From contig NZ_JAPEMM010000001.1 in NCBI RefSeq assembly GCF_026342735.1, positions 5,332,001 through 5,396,000 of the forward strand: a DNA stretch of 64,000 bases. Reading direction: 5' to 3'. The notes below the pieces were generated by a model. The model was given only the letters and a program-made list of their open reading frames with translations. It ran no database searches and was not told where the DNA came from. This document shows, piece after piece, positions 41,489-50,047 of this stretch (its first letter is position 1; each line of letters starts with the position of its first letter). Both the position numbers and the translations under genes were made by a program. This stretch comes from Streptomyces sp. NBC_00193 (GTDB lineage Bacteria; Actinomycetota; Actinomycetes; Streptomycetales; Streptomycetaceae).

Positions 41489-42312
41489 GGATCTGGCTCG
41501 ACGGAACACTGCGGGACGCCGACGAAGCGAAGGTGTCCGTGTTCGACCACGGCCTCACCGTCGGCGACGGGGTCTTCGAGACGCTCAAGGCGGAGCGCGG
41601 GACGACCTTCGCACTCACCCGGCACCTGGAGCGGCTGACCCGCTCGGCCCGGGGGCTCGGCCTCCCGGACCCGGACGAGGACGAGGTGCGCCGCGCCTGC
41701 GCCGCCGTACTGGAGGCCAATCCGGTCCCGCTCGGCCGGCTGCGCGTCACCTACACCGGGGGCGTCTCCCCGCTCGGCTCCGACCGCGGGGAGGCCGGCC
41801 CGACGCTGATCGTCGCGCTGGCCGGGGCCACGCGCCGCCCCGACACCACCGCCGTGGTCACCGTGCCGTGGGTGCGCAACGAGCGCTCCGCCGTGGTCGG
41901 CCTGAAGACCACCTCGTACGCCGAGAACGTGGTCGCGCTCGCCGCCGCCCACCGGGCCGGCGCCTCCGAGGCCCTTTTCGCCAATACCGTCGGGCGGCTC
42001 TGCGAGGGCACCGGCTCCAACGTGTTCGTCGTCCTCGACGGGCAGCTGCACACCCCGCCCGTGGCCTCCGGCTGCCTCGCGGGCATCACCCGGGCGCTCG
42101 TCGCCGAATGGTGCGGGGCCAAGGAGACAGACCTGCCCTTCGAAGCGCTGGAGCAGGCGGAGGAGGTCTTCCTGACCTCCTCCCTGCGCGACGTCCAGGC
42201 GGTCGTACGGATCGACGGGCGCGAGCTGGGCTCCGCCCCCGGCCCCGTCACGGCCGAGGCCATGCGGATCTTCGACGCCCGCTCCGCCGAGGACGCCGAT
42301 CCCCGCTCCTGA
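41485..42312 (+). CDS. pabC: Aminodeoxychorismate lyase (class IV aminotransferase fold)
   Basis: A 275-residue PLP enzyme, most likely the lyase that releases p-aminobenzoate and pyruvate. The N-terminal VSVFDHGLTVGDGVFETLKA is typical of fold-type IV. The PLP-binding Lys is in AVVGLKTTSYAENV, and SEALFANTVGRLCEGTGSNVFVV is the cofactor-phosphate region. D-amino-acid or branched-chain aminotransferases share the fold, but coupling to pabB decides the call. GTG start overlaps the pabB stop. Confidence 0.9.
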   Translation: MRIWLDGTLRDADEAKVSVFDHGLTVGDGVFETLKAERGTTFALTRHLERLTRSARGLGLPDPDEDEVRRACAAVLEANPVPLGRLRVTYTGGVSPLGSDRGEAGPTLIVALAGATRRPDTTAVVTVPWVRNERSAVVGLKTTSYAENVVALAAAHRAGASEALFANTVGRLCEGTGSNVFVVLDGQLHTPPVASGCLAGITRALVAEWCGAKETDLPFEALEQAEEVFLTSSLRDVQAVVRIDGRELGSAPGPVTAEAMRIFDARSAEDADPRS

Positions 42313-42368
42313 CCGGGGCCGGACATATCTGCTGTGCTTCGGGCCGCAGGGCGGGTAGAACTCGACTG

Positions 42369-43193
42369 ATGACCACCACCCTGCGGCCGAGCGGGCCGCT
42401 TCAGCAGAGCACCGGCGGGGCGCGCTCGCGCCCGTACGAGATCCGCGTCAACAGCAGGCGCGTCGGCGCCCTGCTGCTCGCCGCGGACACCCCCTTCGGG
42501 CCGACGGTCGCCGAGATCCGCGACCTCGCCGTCGAGGAGCCCGACCGGCGGCGCGGCCGTGCCACGGTCGCCGCGCTCGCCGCCGAGGAGGTGCTGCGCG
42601 GCTGGGGCTGCCGGCGGATCAGAGTCTCGGTCCCGGCCGGCTCGGAGGGCGGCCTGCGGCTGGCCGGCTCCCTCGGGTACGCCGAGTACAGCCGCAACAT
42701 GGCCAAGGAGCTCCCGGCCGGGCCACCCGCCCTGTCCGAGGGGGTGGCCGGGCGCCCGATGACGGAGGCCGAGTTCGAGAGCTGGCACGCGCAGGCGCTG
42801 GAGAGCTACGCGCAGGACTGGGTCGGCCGCGGCATGCCGGCCGAGGCCGCACGGGCGAAGTCGGTGAACGACCACGCGTCCATGCTGCCGCTGGGCCTGG
42901 CCACCCCGGGCGTCAGCTTCTCCGTGCTGGAGGCTGCCGGTGTCCGCGTGGGCACCGTATGGGTCGCGCCGAACGGCGGGGGCTCGTACGTCTACGACGT
43001 CGCGGTCGCCGAGGAGCACCGGGGCCGCGGCCACGGCCGGGACCTGATGCTCCTCGCGGAGGGCACCGCCCTCGCCGCCGGCCACCGGGTGCTCGCCCTG
43101 CACGTCTTCACGGACAACGTCCCGGCCCTGCGGCTCTACGAGTCCCTCGGCTACCGGACGACGGACTTCAACTACGCCAAGGACCTGATCTAG
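42369..43193 (+). CDS. Tandem GNAT-domain acetyltransferase
   Basis: A 274-residue protein with two GNAT modules. The first (residues 20-115) is partly degenerate but keeps DLAVEEPDRRRGRATVAALA. The second (residues 125-274) has VYDVAVAEEHRGRGHGRDLM as a full acetyl-CoA loop and VPALRLYESLGYRTTDFNY as motif B. Such pairs often use one domain for catalysis and the other for binding or as a dimer mimic. Substrate unknown. ATG 42369. Confidence 0.85.
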   Translation: MTTTLRPSGPLQQSTGGARSRPYEIRVNSRRVGALLLAADTPFGPTVAEIRDLAVEEPDRRRGRATVAALAAEEVLRGWGCRRIRVSVPAGSEGGLRLAGSLGYAEYSRNMAKELPAGPPALSEGVAGRPMTEAEFESWHAQALESYAQDWVGRGMPAEAARAKSVNDHASMLPLGLATPGVSFSVLEAAGVRVGTVWVAPNGGGSYVYDVAVAEEHRGRGHGRDLMLLAEGTALAAGHRVLALHVFTDNVPALRLYESLGYRTTDFNYAKDLI

Positions 43194-43231
43194 GCCGCGA
43201 CGACCGAGACGGCCGAGGCGGTCCAGACGGC

Positions 43232-43729
43232 CTACGCGGCGCCGAGCAGCCGGTCGGCGATCTCCTCGATGCGCTCGCGCAGGCCCTCCTGGCTCTTGCC
43301 GCCGTCGAGGCGCTGCCCGTCGATCACGTACGTCGGGGTGCCGGTCACGCCGATCGCCTTGCCCTCGGCCTGGTCGGCGTCCACGATCAGGATGTGCCGG
43401 CCGTCGATCAGGGCGGTGTCGAACTCCTCGGCGTCCAGGCCCAGTTCACGTGCGACCTCGATCAGTACCGATTCGCCGGACTTGGTGAGCTCCGCGGTGC
43501 GGGCGAGGACGGCCTCCACGTAGGGCCAGCCCTGCCCCTGCTCGGCGGCCTCCTCCGTGGCCTGCGCGGCGGCGAAGGCGTGCTTGTGCTTCTCCAGCGG
43601 AAAGTGGCGCAGCCGGATGTCCAGCCGGTCGCCGTAGCGGGCCCGCAGGGCGCGCACGTCGTCCAGGGCACTGTGGCAGTCCGGGCACTGAAGTTCGCAC
43701 CAGACGTCGAGGATCACGGAATCGGTCAT
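43232..43729 (-). CDS. DsbA/FrnE-family thioredoxin-fold protein
   Basis: A 165-residue thioredoxin-fold protein. The active-site motif is CPDC in VWCELQCPDCHSAL, the helical insertion is rich in Ala/Glu, and the cis-Pro loop is in GVTGTPTYVIDGQRL. No signal peptide is visible, so it should work in the cytoplasm, as for FrnE-like proteins or mycothiol/bacillithiol-linked oxidoreductases. The ATG at 43729 starts the domain directly. Confidence 0.88.
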   Translation of the reverse strand: MTDSVILDVWCELQCPDCHSALDDVRALRARYGDRLDIRLRHFPLEKHKHAFAAAQATEEAAEQGQGWPYVEAVLARTAELTKSGESVLIEVARELGLDAEEFDTALIDGRHILIVDADQAEGKAIGVTGTPTYVIDGQRLDGGKSQEGLRERIEEIADRLLGAA

Positions 43730-43939
43730 GCGGACAGTCTCCCAGTCCGCAGGGATGAGCCGGGACCGGGACCTCGGGAGGAGACGGGACCCGGAGATGT
43801 CCCGGAGATCCGCCCGCGGGGGGCTCCGGCCGTGGCCAGGGCGAGGGTCGCCGGTGCAGGATGGATGGGGACAGAACGCCCGGCCCGCCGGCCGGGTCCG
43901 CCGCGGCCCTTGTGGCCGTCCCGCCCCTGGAGGCCCCGC

Positions 43940-44383
43940 ATGCTCGCCGAGACCATTTGCTCCGCGGTGTCCGCGGCGGGCCTGGGCATCGCCGCGCTGA
44001 CCGCCTACCGCAAGCGATTCCTCGCGGCCACGCGGATCGCGGCGTACTCGCTGGTGCCCGTCGGCCTGGTCATGACGGGCGTCGTGGCCTGGGCGACCGG
44101 GATCGTCTTCAAGCCGACCGTCTGGGCCGGCTTCGCCGTGCTGGGGCTGGCCTGGCTGCTCTTCGTGACCACCCGCGCGATAGAACGGCGCGGAGCGGGC
44201 GCGGGGGAGGGAAGGCAGAAGCAGCCGAAGGCCGCCAAGGGCCGCCCGGCCCAGGAGGCCGTCGCCCCGGCCGCTTCCGCGCCCTCGCTGGGCGACGGTG
44301 CCCGCTCGCGGCCCACCCCGGCCGCCGCTCCCGCCGAGGACTTCTCCGACATCGAGGCGATCCTCAAGAAGCACGGCATCTGA
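43940..44383 (+). CDS. Small membrane protein of unknown function
   Basis: A 147-residue protein with membrane helices AETICSAVSAAGLGIAALTA, IAAYSLVPVGLVMTGVVAWA and VWAGFAVLGLAWLLFVTT. A basic/Ala-Pro-rich cytoplasmic linker follows, and the end EDFSDIEAILKKHGI looks like a conserved amphipathic helix that could bind a partner. The ATG is at 43940; GGAGG lies ten bases upstream. I recognise no family function. Confidence 0.78.
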   Translation: MLAETICSAVSAAGLGIAALTAYRKRFLAATRIAAYSLVPVGLVMTGVVAWATGIVFKPTVWAGFAVLGLAWLLFVTTRAIERRGAGAGEGRQKQPKAAKGRPAQEAVAPAASAPSLGDGARSRPTPAAAPAEDFSDIEAILKKHGI

Positions 44384-44554
44384 CCCGGCCCACCTCGGCC
44401 GCGCGGCCCCGATCCAGGCGTGGGGTCGGGCGGCAGGTCCGTGCGGCGATCCGGGACGGGAACCACCTGAACTGACGGGATCCGGTGAACTCGCGCGTTC
44501 CGTCTGGCGTGTTGAGGGGCGCGCGCGGGTCCGCTGGGCCATCATCGCCCCGAC

Positions 44555-44728
44555 ATGCCCGAACCTTCATCGGGTGAGCCCGCCGTTCCCGCGCCGGCCA
44601 CCGTTCCCCTCGCCGAGGAGCCGAGAGGCTGCCTCTTCGCGCTCTCCCAGCCGCCCTTGATGATCTTCCTAGGTGTGATCGGAGGCTTGCTGCTGCTCGC
44701 CGCCGTGCACGATCTCTTCCTGCTCTGA
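44555..44728 (+). CDS. Candidate 57-residue single-pass membrane protein overlapping an antisense gene
   Basis: A short frame from ATG 44555 to TGA 44726-44728. A Pro/Ala/Glu-rich N-terminus is followed by a clear membrane helix (PPLMIFLGVIGGLLLL, ending VHDLFLL). Its last 60 bp overlap the end of the reverse-strand CGNR gene. No Shine-Dalgarno is seen. The sharp split into a polar N-terminus and a hydrophobic helix argues for a real gene, but it could be chance. Confidence 0.5.
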   Translation: MPEPSSGEPAVPAPATVPLAEEPRGCLFALSQPPLMIFLGVIGGLLLLAAVHDLFLL

Positions 44729-45295
44729 GTGCGGCTCCGTGCCCAGCTCCGACTTGCGCCGGGCCCGGTACGCCGCCACGTGCAGCCGGTTCCCGCAGGT
44801 ACGGCTGTCGCAGTAGCGCCGGGAGCGGTTGCGGGAGAGGTCGACGAAGGCCCGCCGGCAGTCCGGGGCCTCGCAGCGGCGCAGCCGCTCCTGCTCGCCC
44901 GAGACCACGATGAAGGCCAGCGCCATGCCGCCGTCGGCCGCCAGGTGGTCGCCCACCGAGGCACCCGGGGCGAAGTAGTGAACGTGCCAGTCGTAGCCGT
45001 CGTGGTTGGTCAGCTGCGGGGTGGTGCCTGCCGTCGCGACCAGTTCGTTGATCAGCACGGAGGCCGCGCGCGAGGTGGGCGCCGCGAAGATCTGGGCGAA
45101 TTTGCCGCGGACCGTGCGCACGCCGGCGAGATCGCGGGCGCTGAGCTCGCCGACGTCGCTGATCGCGTACTCGTGGACGAAGCCGCGCAGCGCGTTCACG
45201 TCGGCCAGCCCGTCGGGCTGCTCGGTCTCGGCCGAGGTGTTCACCAGCGCGACGACGACGTCGAGCGCGCGACGGGTGTCGTGGGGGATCTGCAC
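44669..45295 (-). CDS. CGNR zinc-finger (ABATE-type) protein
   Basis: A 208-residue protein. The N-terminal ABATE-like domain (residues 1-145) includes LADVNALRGFVHEYAI and LVATAGTTPQLTNHDG. The C-terminal zinc finger is classical: RRCEAPDCRRAFVDLSRNRS then RYCDSRTCGNRLHVAAYRAR, with the CGNR motif. Such proteins are thought to be stress-linked transcription regulators. The last ~20 residues are Glu/Gln-rich. GTG start. The 3' end overlaps the small candidate membrane gene on the other strand. Confidence 0.92.
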   Translation of the reverse strand: MQIPHDTRRALDVVVALVNTSAETEQPDGLADVNALRGFVHEYAISDVGELSARDLAGVRTVRGKFAQIFAAPTSRAASVLINELVATAGTTPQLTNHDGYDWHVHYFAPGASVGDHLAADGGMALAFIVVSGEQERLRRCEAPDCRRAFVDLSRNRSRRYCDSRTCGNRLHVAAYRARRKSELGTEPHSEQEEIVHGGEQQQASDHT

Positions 45296-45482
45296 GGGGT
45301 CTCCCTCAAGGGCCGGGCCTGCGGTGACGGTCTGCTGCCGCCGCTGGTGGCCGACTCTAGCGGGTCACCCCAAAGCGCACCGGCGCCGTCCACGCGGGTG
45401 GCTTCCGCATGAACAGCGCCGGTACTTCCGTATGTGGTTGTCCGCCGTGCACCGTCGCCCCGAGTCGGACGGTGTCGTACGG

Positions 45483-45502
45483 CCCCCGGGCTCAGCCGGG
45501 GG
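45483..45502. terminator. Possible terminator hairpin downstream of ssgB
   Basis: CCCCCGG-GCTCAG-CCGGGGG is a perfect 7-bp stem about 24 bp beyond the ssgB stop. No T tract. Confidence 0.45.
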
Positions 45503-45525
45503 AGGGTTCCCTCTGTAGGCCTGGC

Positions 45526-45939
45526 TCAGGATTCGGCCAGGATGTGGGAGAGCTCCTTGTCGAGGTCGAAGTGCCGGTGTTCGGTCCCGGGTGGGACCGC
45601 GGCGTCCGTCCGCTTGAGGAACGACTCCAGTGCTCGGGCGGGTGCTTCGAGCAGTGCTTCTCCCTCCGGTGAGCTCAGGGCGATGCAGACGACCCCCTGA
45701 CCGTGACTGCGGGACGGCCAGACACGGACGTCGCCGGTACCGGTGGGCCGGTGAAGGCCCTCGGCGAGGAGGTCGCGGGCGAATACCCATTCGACCGTCT
45801 CCTCGGCGCCGGTGTGGAAGGTGGCGTGCACGGCGTAGGGGTCGGCCGTGTCATACCGCAGGCCCGCGGGAACAGGCAGTGAGGACTCGCTCGACACAAC
45901 GAGGCGCAGGTGCAGCTCGCAGCTGACCGTGGTGTTCAT
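45526..45939 (-). CDS. ssgB: Sporulation-specific cell-division activator SsgB
   Basis: A 137-residue SALP (SsgA-like) protein. The sequence beginning MNTTVSCELHLRLVVSSESS is essentially that of SsgB, the most conserved member, which I recognise. SsgB is recruited by SsgA and in turn positions FtsZ at sporulation septa in aerial hyphae, so the window comes from a sporulating streptomycete. I chose the ATG at 45939 because it gives the canonical 137 residues; the frame is open upstream. Candidate sigma-factor promoter sequence lies ~60-85 bp upstream. Confidence 0.97.
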   Translation of the reverse strand: MNTTVSCELHLRLVVSSESSLPVPAGLRYDTADPYAVHATFHTGAEETVEWVFARDLLAEGLHRPTGTGDVRVWPSRSHGQGVVCIALSSPEGEALLEAPARALESFLKRTDAAVPPGTEHRHFDLDKELSHILAES

Positions 45940-46000
45940 AAGCGCCAGGGCCTTTCGCTCAGTGTGCGCTCGGGGATTCGCACGTCGGCGAAATCGACAT

Positions 46001-46024
46001 GCCACCTACGGTGCCGTTGTAAAC
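46001..46024 (-). promoter_or_regulatory. Possible stress/sporulation-type promoter of ssgB
   Basis: On the reverse strand GTTT (46024-46021), 14 bases, then GGTGGC (46006-46001). This partly fits the GTTT-N14-16-GGGTA pattern of sigma-H/sigma-B-like promoters, and ssgB is reported to be sigma-H dependent in S. coelicolor. The -10 match is imperfect. Confidence 0.35.
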
Positions 46025-46116
46025 CCCTCTGACCGTTTTGCGGACCTCTGGGTCCCTCGGACGGCGGATCCAAACGACCATTCACGTGTGCTGGGACCTC
46101 CGGTAGATTCGACCCC

Positions 46117-46575
46117 ATGAACACGGGGAGTGACCGCGAGACCAATGAGTCCGCAGCCGAATCCACAGCCGATTCCGCAGCGGGATCCGCAGCCGAGGAG
46201 GCGCCGCACGTTTCCAAGGCGCCGGCCTTCATCAAGGCCAGCAGGGGTCTGCACCTGAGCTGGCAGGTCGGCGTCTTCGTCGTCGGCCTCGCCGTCATCG
46301 GCGCCGGCATCGCCATGCTGGTCCTGCCCGGACCGGGCTGGGTGGCGATCTTCGCGGGCCTCGCGATCTGGGCCACCGAATTCGCCTGGGCCCACCTCGC
46401 CCTGCGCTGGACCAAGCGCAAGGTCAGCGAAGCCGCCCAGAAGGCCCTGGACCCGAAGGTCCGCCGCCGCAACATCATCCTGACCAGCGTCGGGCTCGTG
46501 ATCGCGGGCGTCCTGATCGGCGTCTACCTGTGGAAGTACGGGCTCCAGCTGCCCTGGAACCACGAGGTGAAGTGA
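46117..46575 (+). CDS. TIGR02611-type actinobacterial membrane protein
   Basis: A 152-residue protein. A polar Ser/Ala/Glu N-terminus of ~35 residues precedes membrane helices around VGVFVVGLAVIGAGIAMLVL, PGPGWVAIFAGLAIWATEFA and IILTSVGLVIAGVLIGVYLW. The PGPGWVAIFAGLA core is the hallmark of the TIGR02611 family (function unknown). TAGATT (46104-46109) lies seven bases before the ATG, so the mRNA is probably leaderless. It is divergent from ssgB. Confidence 0.85.
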   Translation: MNTGSDRETNESAAESTADSAAGSAAEEAPHVSKAPAFIKASRGLHLSWQVGVFVVGLAVIGAGIAMLVLPGPGWVAIFAGLAIWATEFAWAHLALRWTKRKVSEAAQKALDPKVRRRNIILTSVGLVIAGVLIGVYLWKYGLQLPWNHEVK

Positions 46576-46633
46576 GCCCGCCCGACCATGGCGGAGAGCA
46601 CCGCTGACATGCGGTAATGTTTGCGGTGCGTCC

Positions 46634-46705
46634 GGGCGATTAGCTCAGTGGGAGAGCACTTCGTTCACACCGAAGGGGTCACTGGTTCGAACCCAGTATC
46701 GCCCA
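46634..46705 (+). tRNA. tRNA-Val(CAC)
   Basis: Acceptor GGGCGAT/ATCGCCC, anticodon arm CTTCG-TTCACAC-CGAAG (anticodon CAC), T loop GGTTCGAACCC, discriminator A. CCA is not encoded. TAATGT (46615-46620) is a good -10 just upstream. Confidence 0.96.
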
Positions 46706-46711
46706 CCCGGA

Positions 46712-46750
46712 CCAGAGGCCCGGAGACTTTCACAGTCTCCGGGCCTCTGG
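46712..46750 (+). terminator. Terminator of tRNA-Val(CAC)
   Basis: CCAGAGGCCCGGAGACT (46712-46728) pairs perfectly with AGTCTCCGGGCCTCTGG (46734-46750), a 17-bp stem with five-base loop, followed within two bases by TTTT. Confidence 0.9.
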
Positions 46751-46790
46751 CGTTTTCACCCGTCCGGCCCCGGTTCCGGCCCCGATCGGG

Positions 46791-49349
46791 CTACCTCAGT
46801 CGGCCGATGGCCTCCCGCAGTCGGCGGGCGTCGCGCAGCCGCTTCTCGTAGGTGGCCCCCACCGCCAGCAGCAGCACCCCCGCCAGGGCCGGCGGCAGCC
46901 AGCGCGGCAGCGCGTCCACCACCTGGATCACGTACGGGGTCAGCTCGTGCAGTGCCACCGCCGTCAGCGTCGCCCCGCCCAGCAGCAGCGGCGCGCGGAG
47001 CCGGCCGCGGGCACCGGCCAGGGTCACCCCGAGCGCGGCCGTCCCCAGCAGCAGCGGCCGCAGCCAGTGCGGATCGCCCCACACCGCGAGGGTGCTCGGC
47101 AGCAGGGTCGCCGCCAGGCCCGGCCCGTACGCCGTCCAGGACCCGGCCAGCGGATCACGGCGCCGCCGCAGGAACCCCACGGCCAGCGCCGCAGCCGTCA
47201 CCGGCAGGGTGTACGCCTCGGGCACCGTCACCTCCGAGGCCGCCAGCCGTACCCAGGTCGCCGCGAGGAACAGCACCCCCGCCGGCCAGCCCGCCGCCGA
47301 CCGGCGCTCGGGCCGCACCGCCGCCGCCGCGCACACGACCCCGGCCAGGGCCAGGACCAGCGCGAGCACCGGAGCGTCCCCGGTGGCCAGGGCCACCGCG
47401 AGGAGGCCCGAGGCGGCCGCCGCGACCTCGGCCGGGACCCGTACGACGCCCAGCCGCGGCCCGAGCGCCGCCACCACCGCCGGGACCACCAGCACCGGCG
47501 GCGCCCACCAGGCCACCGGCCGCTCCAGGAGCGCGCCCAGCGCCACCGCGAGCAGCGCCGCGTACCCGACGGCGAGCGCCGCGGCCCCCGCGCGGGCCCA
47601 CTCCGGAGCGGGCCGGTACGCCGCTCCCGCCGCACAGGCGGCCCCCAGCAGGCCGAGCACCCCGAAGGTCGCCAGCCGGCCGTCCAGGGCCGCCACGGAC
47701 ACGCTCAGGGCCCCCACCAGCGCGCACACGCCCGCGGCGACCCCCGCGAAGCCGCGACGGGCGGCCGGCGCGGCCCCGGAGCCCGTGAGGCTGTCAGCGC
47801 CGACGGGCGCGGGCCCGGAGCCCGCGAGGCCGCCGTCGCCGACCGCCGCGGAGCCGGTGCCCGCGGGGTTGCCATCGCCTACGTGCGCGGCCCCGGTGCC
47901 CGTCGGGCCGCCGCCGGCCGCCGTGGCCGGCGCGGGGGTCTTCGCGGGGGCGTCGGCGAAAGCCGCCGCCGTGGACCGCAGCGTGAGCAGTCCCGCCGCC
48001 AGCGTCACCGCGAGCTGCGCCGCGAGGACCGCGCCCGGGGCCGCGTCGAGCATCACGGGGGCCGTGAACAGCGCCGCCCAGCCCAGGACCACCGCCGCCA
48101 CCCCCGGCTCCGGCCGCCCCGGGAGCACCCGGACCAGCCACCACGCGGCCCCGGCCGTCAGCAGCAGCGACACCGGCGCCGCGAGCCCCGGGCCGTCCGC
48201 GGCCGCCGGAACGGGCGTCGTCACCGACCAGACCTCCTCCAGCACCCGCAGCCGGTCCACCAGCACCGTCGCCACCCACGCCACGGAGGTCACCGCCTGC
48301 AGGACGGCCACCCCCGCACCGGCCAGGGCGAGGCCGCGCCGGACCGGCTCCGGGAGCGCGGAGACCCGTAGGGCTCCCAGCAGGGGCAGGGCCACCACGA
48401 GGTACGCGACCGCCGCCCAGGGCGGGCTCAGCTCGGGCCGGACCAGGCCGCCCAGCGCCGCCACCGCCGCGAGGGCGCCGGCCGCGGCGAAGGCGGCCCG
48501 CATGCCCGAAGCACGCCACGCCACCACCAGCGCGAGCACGGCCACCGCCGCCAGCCGCGCCGAAGGCGCCAGCGCCGCGCCCGTCGATTCGGCCGTTACC
48601 GACTCCACCAGACCGGTCAGCAGCGCGGCCCCGCCCGCCACCGAGCCCGCCGCCCCCGCCCACAGGGACCAGCGCCCGGGCCGCAGCAGCACGAGCCCCG
48701 CGTCCAGCGCCGCCGTCCCCAGCAGGGCCCAGGCCAGGTCCAGCCCCTCCGCCCCGGCGGCCAGCGCCGCCAGCGGCAGCGGGAGCTGCGCCGTCAGCAG
48801 CGCCGCGGGGACCGGGATCCGCAGCGCGGGCAGGGAACGCCCGTACCCCGCCCACCCCGCCGCCAGGACCGCGGCGGCACCGGCCGCGTACGCCGTGCCG
48901 TCCACCTCCGGCATGCCGACGGCGTACAGCGCGTACGCGTCCAGCACCGTCAGCAGCAGACCGACGGCGCCCACCGCCTCGGCCGTCGAGCGCAGCCCCC
49001 GGCGTAGCAGCACTACCGGTGCGCCCAGCGCCGCCGCGGTCACCACGGCGAGCACCGCGCTGCGCCCGGCGATCCCCAGGGAGCCCCAACTGACCAGCGT
49101 GAACGCCAGCGCCGCGACGGCCAGCAGCACCGCGCCCAGGACCAGCAGCACGTTCTGCGCGCCGGGAGCCGAGGCCTCCGCTCCCTGCGCGGGCACCGGC
49201 GGCCGGGCCGGCGCACCCCACGCGTGGGGGGCCTGGGCGCCCAGCAGCCACGCACGGCGACTCAGCAGGAAGTGGCGCCGGGCGTCGAGTTGGATCAGTT
49301 CGCGGTCGATGAGCACGAGCTCCTCGGCCGGCGGCAGGGGGTTGTCCAT
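46791..49349 (-). CDS. Very large polytopic membrane protein of unknown function
   Basis: An 852-residue protein made almost entirely of Ala/Leu/Val-rich membrane helices, with about 20 or more predicted spans. An N-terminal ~50-residue cytoplasmic part (MDNPLPPAEELVLIDRELIQ, then LDARRHFLLSRRAWLLG) comes first. Near residue 490 a soluble loop has four tandem 13-residue units (PTGTGAAHVGDG, PAGTGSAAVGDG, LAGSGPAPVGAD, LTGSGAAPA). The tail is basic (YEKRLRDARRLREAIGRLR). Related large Streptomyces proteins are annotated only as membrane proteins. Not recognisable as a transporter. The ATG at 49349 is chosen because upstream sequence is not membrane-like. Confidence 0.75.
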   Translation of the reverse strand: MDNPLPPAEELVLIDRELIQLDARRHFLLSRRAWLLGAQAPHAWGAPARPPVPAQGAEASAPGAQNVLLVLGAVLLAVAALAFTLVSWGSLGIAGRSAVLAVVTAAALGAPVVLLRRGLRSTAEAVGAVGLLLTVLDAYALYAVGMPEVDGTAYAAGAAAVLAAGWAGYGRSLPALRIPVPAALLTAQLPLPLAALAAGAEGLDLAWALLGTAALDAGLVLLRPGRWSLWAGAAGSVAGGAALLTGLVESVTAESTGAALAPSARLAAVAVLALVVAWRASGMRAAFAAAGALAAVAALGGLVRPELSPPWAAVAYLVVALPLLGALRVSALPEPVRRGLALAGAGVAVLQAVTSVAWVATVLVDRLRVLEEVWSVTTPVPAAADGPGLAAPVSLLLTAGAAWWLVRVLPGRPEPGVAAVVLGWAALFTAPVMLDAAPGAVLAAQLAVTLAAGLLTLRSTAAAFADAPAKTPAPATAAGGGPTGTGAAHVGDGNPAGTGSAAVGDGGLAGSGPAPVGADSLTGSGAAPAARRGFAGVAAGVCALVGALSVSVAALDGRLATFGVLGLLGAACAAGAAYRPAPEWARAGAAALAVGYAALLAVALGALLERPVAWWAPPVLVVPAVVAALGPRLGVVRVPAEVAAAASGLLAVALATGDAPVLALVLALAGVVCAAAAVRPERRSAAGWPAGVLFLAATWVRLAASEVTVPEAYTLPVTAAALAVGFLRRRRDPLAGSWTAYGPGLAATLLPSTLAVWGDPHWLRPLLLGTAALGVTLAGARGRLRAPLLLGGATLTAVALHELTPYVIQVVDALPRWLPPALAGVLLLAVGATYEKRLRDARRLREAIGRLR

Positions 49350-49463
49350 GGTTCGGAGTGTGGCGCCCGTCACCCCGTCAGGACATGGGTGCGCGTACTC
49401 ATCTCCGGGTGAGTTCCGGCTGAGTACCGGGTACGGGCACCCGCCGCGCGCAAGACTGGAGGC

Positions 49464-50009
49464 ATGGACCGAAGCAGCCGCATCGGCAGCCCCGGCGCCG
49501 CGCGGGGCGCCGGCCCCGCCGGCCGCGCCGCCCCCGCCAACCCCGCCGACCGGTGGACCCGTTACCGCTTCCGCAGCGTGTGGGACCTCGAGGCCGAGCC
49601 CGCCCGCGTCTACGCCGCCCTGGAAGACCCCGAGTCCTACCCCCTGTGGTGGCCCCAGATCCGCGCCGTCGCCCCCGCCGCCGACGGGAGCAGCGGCACC
49701 GCCTTCATCCGCTCCGCCCTCCCGTACACCCTGCGCGTGAGCGCGGCCGAACTCCTGCGGGACCCCGTGCGCGGCATCCTGGAGGTCGCCCTGCTCGGCG
49801 ACCTGGAGGGCTGGGCCCGCTGGACCGTGCGGTCGCGGCCCGGCGGCACGCGGGCCCTGTACGAGCAGGAGGTCGAGGTGCGCCGCCCCCTGATGCGCCT
49901 TCTCGCGTTCCCCGGGCGGCCGGTGTTCCGGCTCAACCACACCCTGATGATGCGGGCCGGGCGGCGCGGGCTCGCCGCACATCTGGCGGCCCGGCCCGAA
50001 GCGGTTTGA
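49464..50009 (+). CDS. SRPBCC/polyketide-cyclase-like ligand-binding protein
   Basis: A 181-residue protein. A Gly/Ala/Arg-rich N-terminus of ~28 residues precedes a START/SRPBCC-type fold: TRYRFRSVWDLEAEPARVYA (first strand and helix), ALEDPESYPLWWPQIRAVA, and a C-terminal long helix around LNHTLMMRAGRRGLAAHLA. The helix-grip fold binds hydrophobic ligands. Function unknown. ATG at 49464. Its last codons overlap the promoter of the following tRNA gene. Confidence 0.82.
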   Translation: MDRSSRIGSPGAARGAGPAGRAAPANPADRWTRYRFRSVWDLEAEPARVYAALEDPESYPLWWPQIRAVAPAADGSSGTAFIRSALPYTLRVSAAELLRDPVRGILEVALLGDLEGWARWTVRSRPGGTRALYEQEVEVRRPLMRLLAFPGRPVFRLNHTLMMRAGRRGLAAHLAARPEAV

Positions 50010-50034
50010 ACCAGCCCCGGGCCTTCTGTATTGT
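50006..50034 (+). promoter_or_regulatory. Promoter of the second tRNA-Val(CAC)
   Basis: TTGAAC (50006-50011), a 17-base spacer and TATTGT (50029-50034) form one of the best sigma-HrdB-type promoters in the window. The -35 overlaps the stop codon of the SRPBCC gene. Confidence 0.75.
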
Positions 50035-50047
50035 TCACACCGTTCCC

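Noticed and set aside
46852..49740. Forward open frame of about 960 codons opposite the large membrane protein
   Set aside because: Ser/Thr/Ala/Arg low complexity with no domain; the reverse frame gives clean membrane helices, so that one is the gene.
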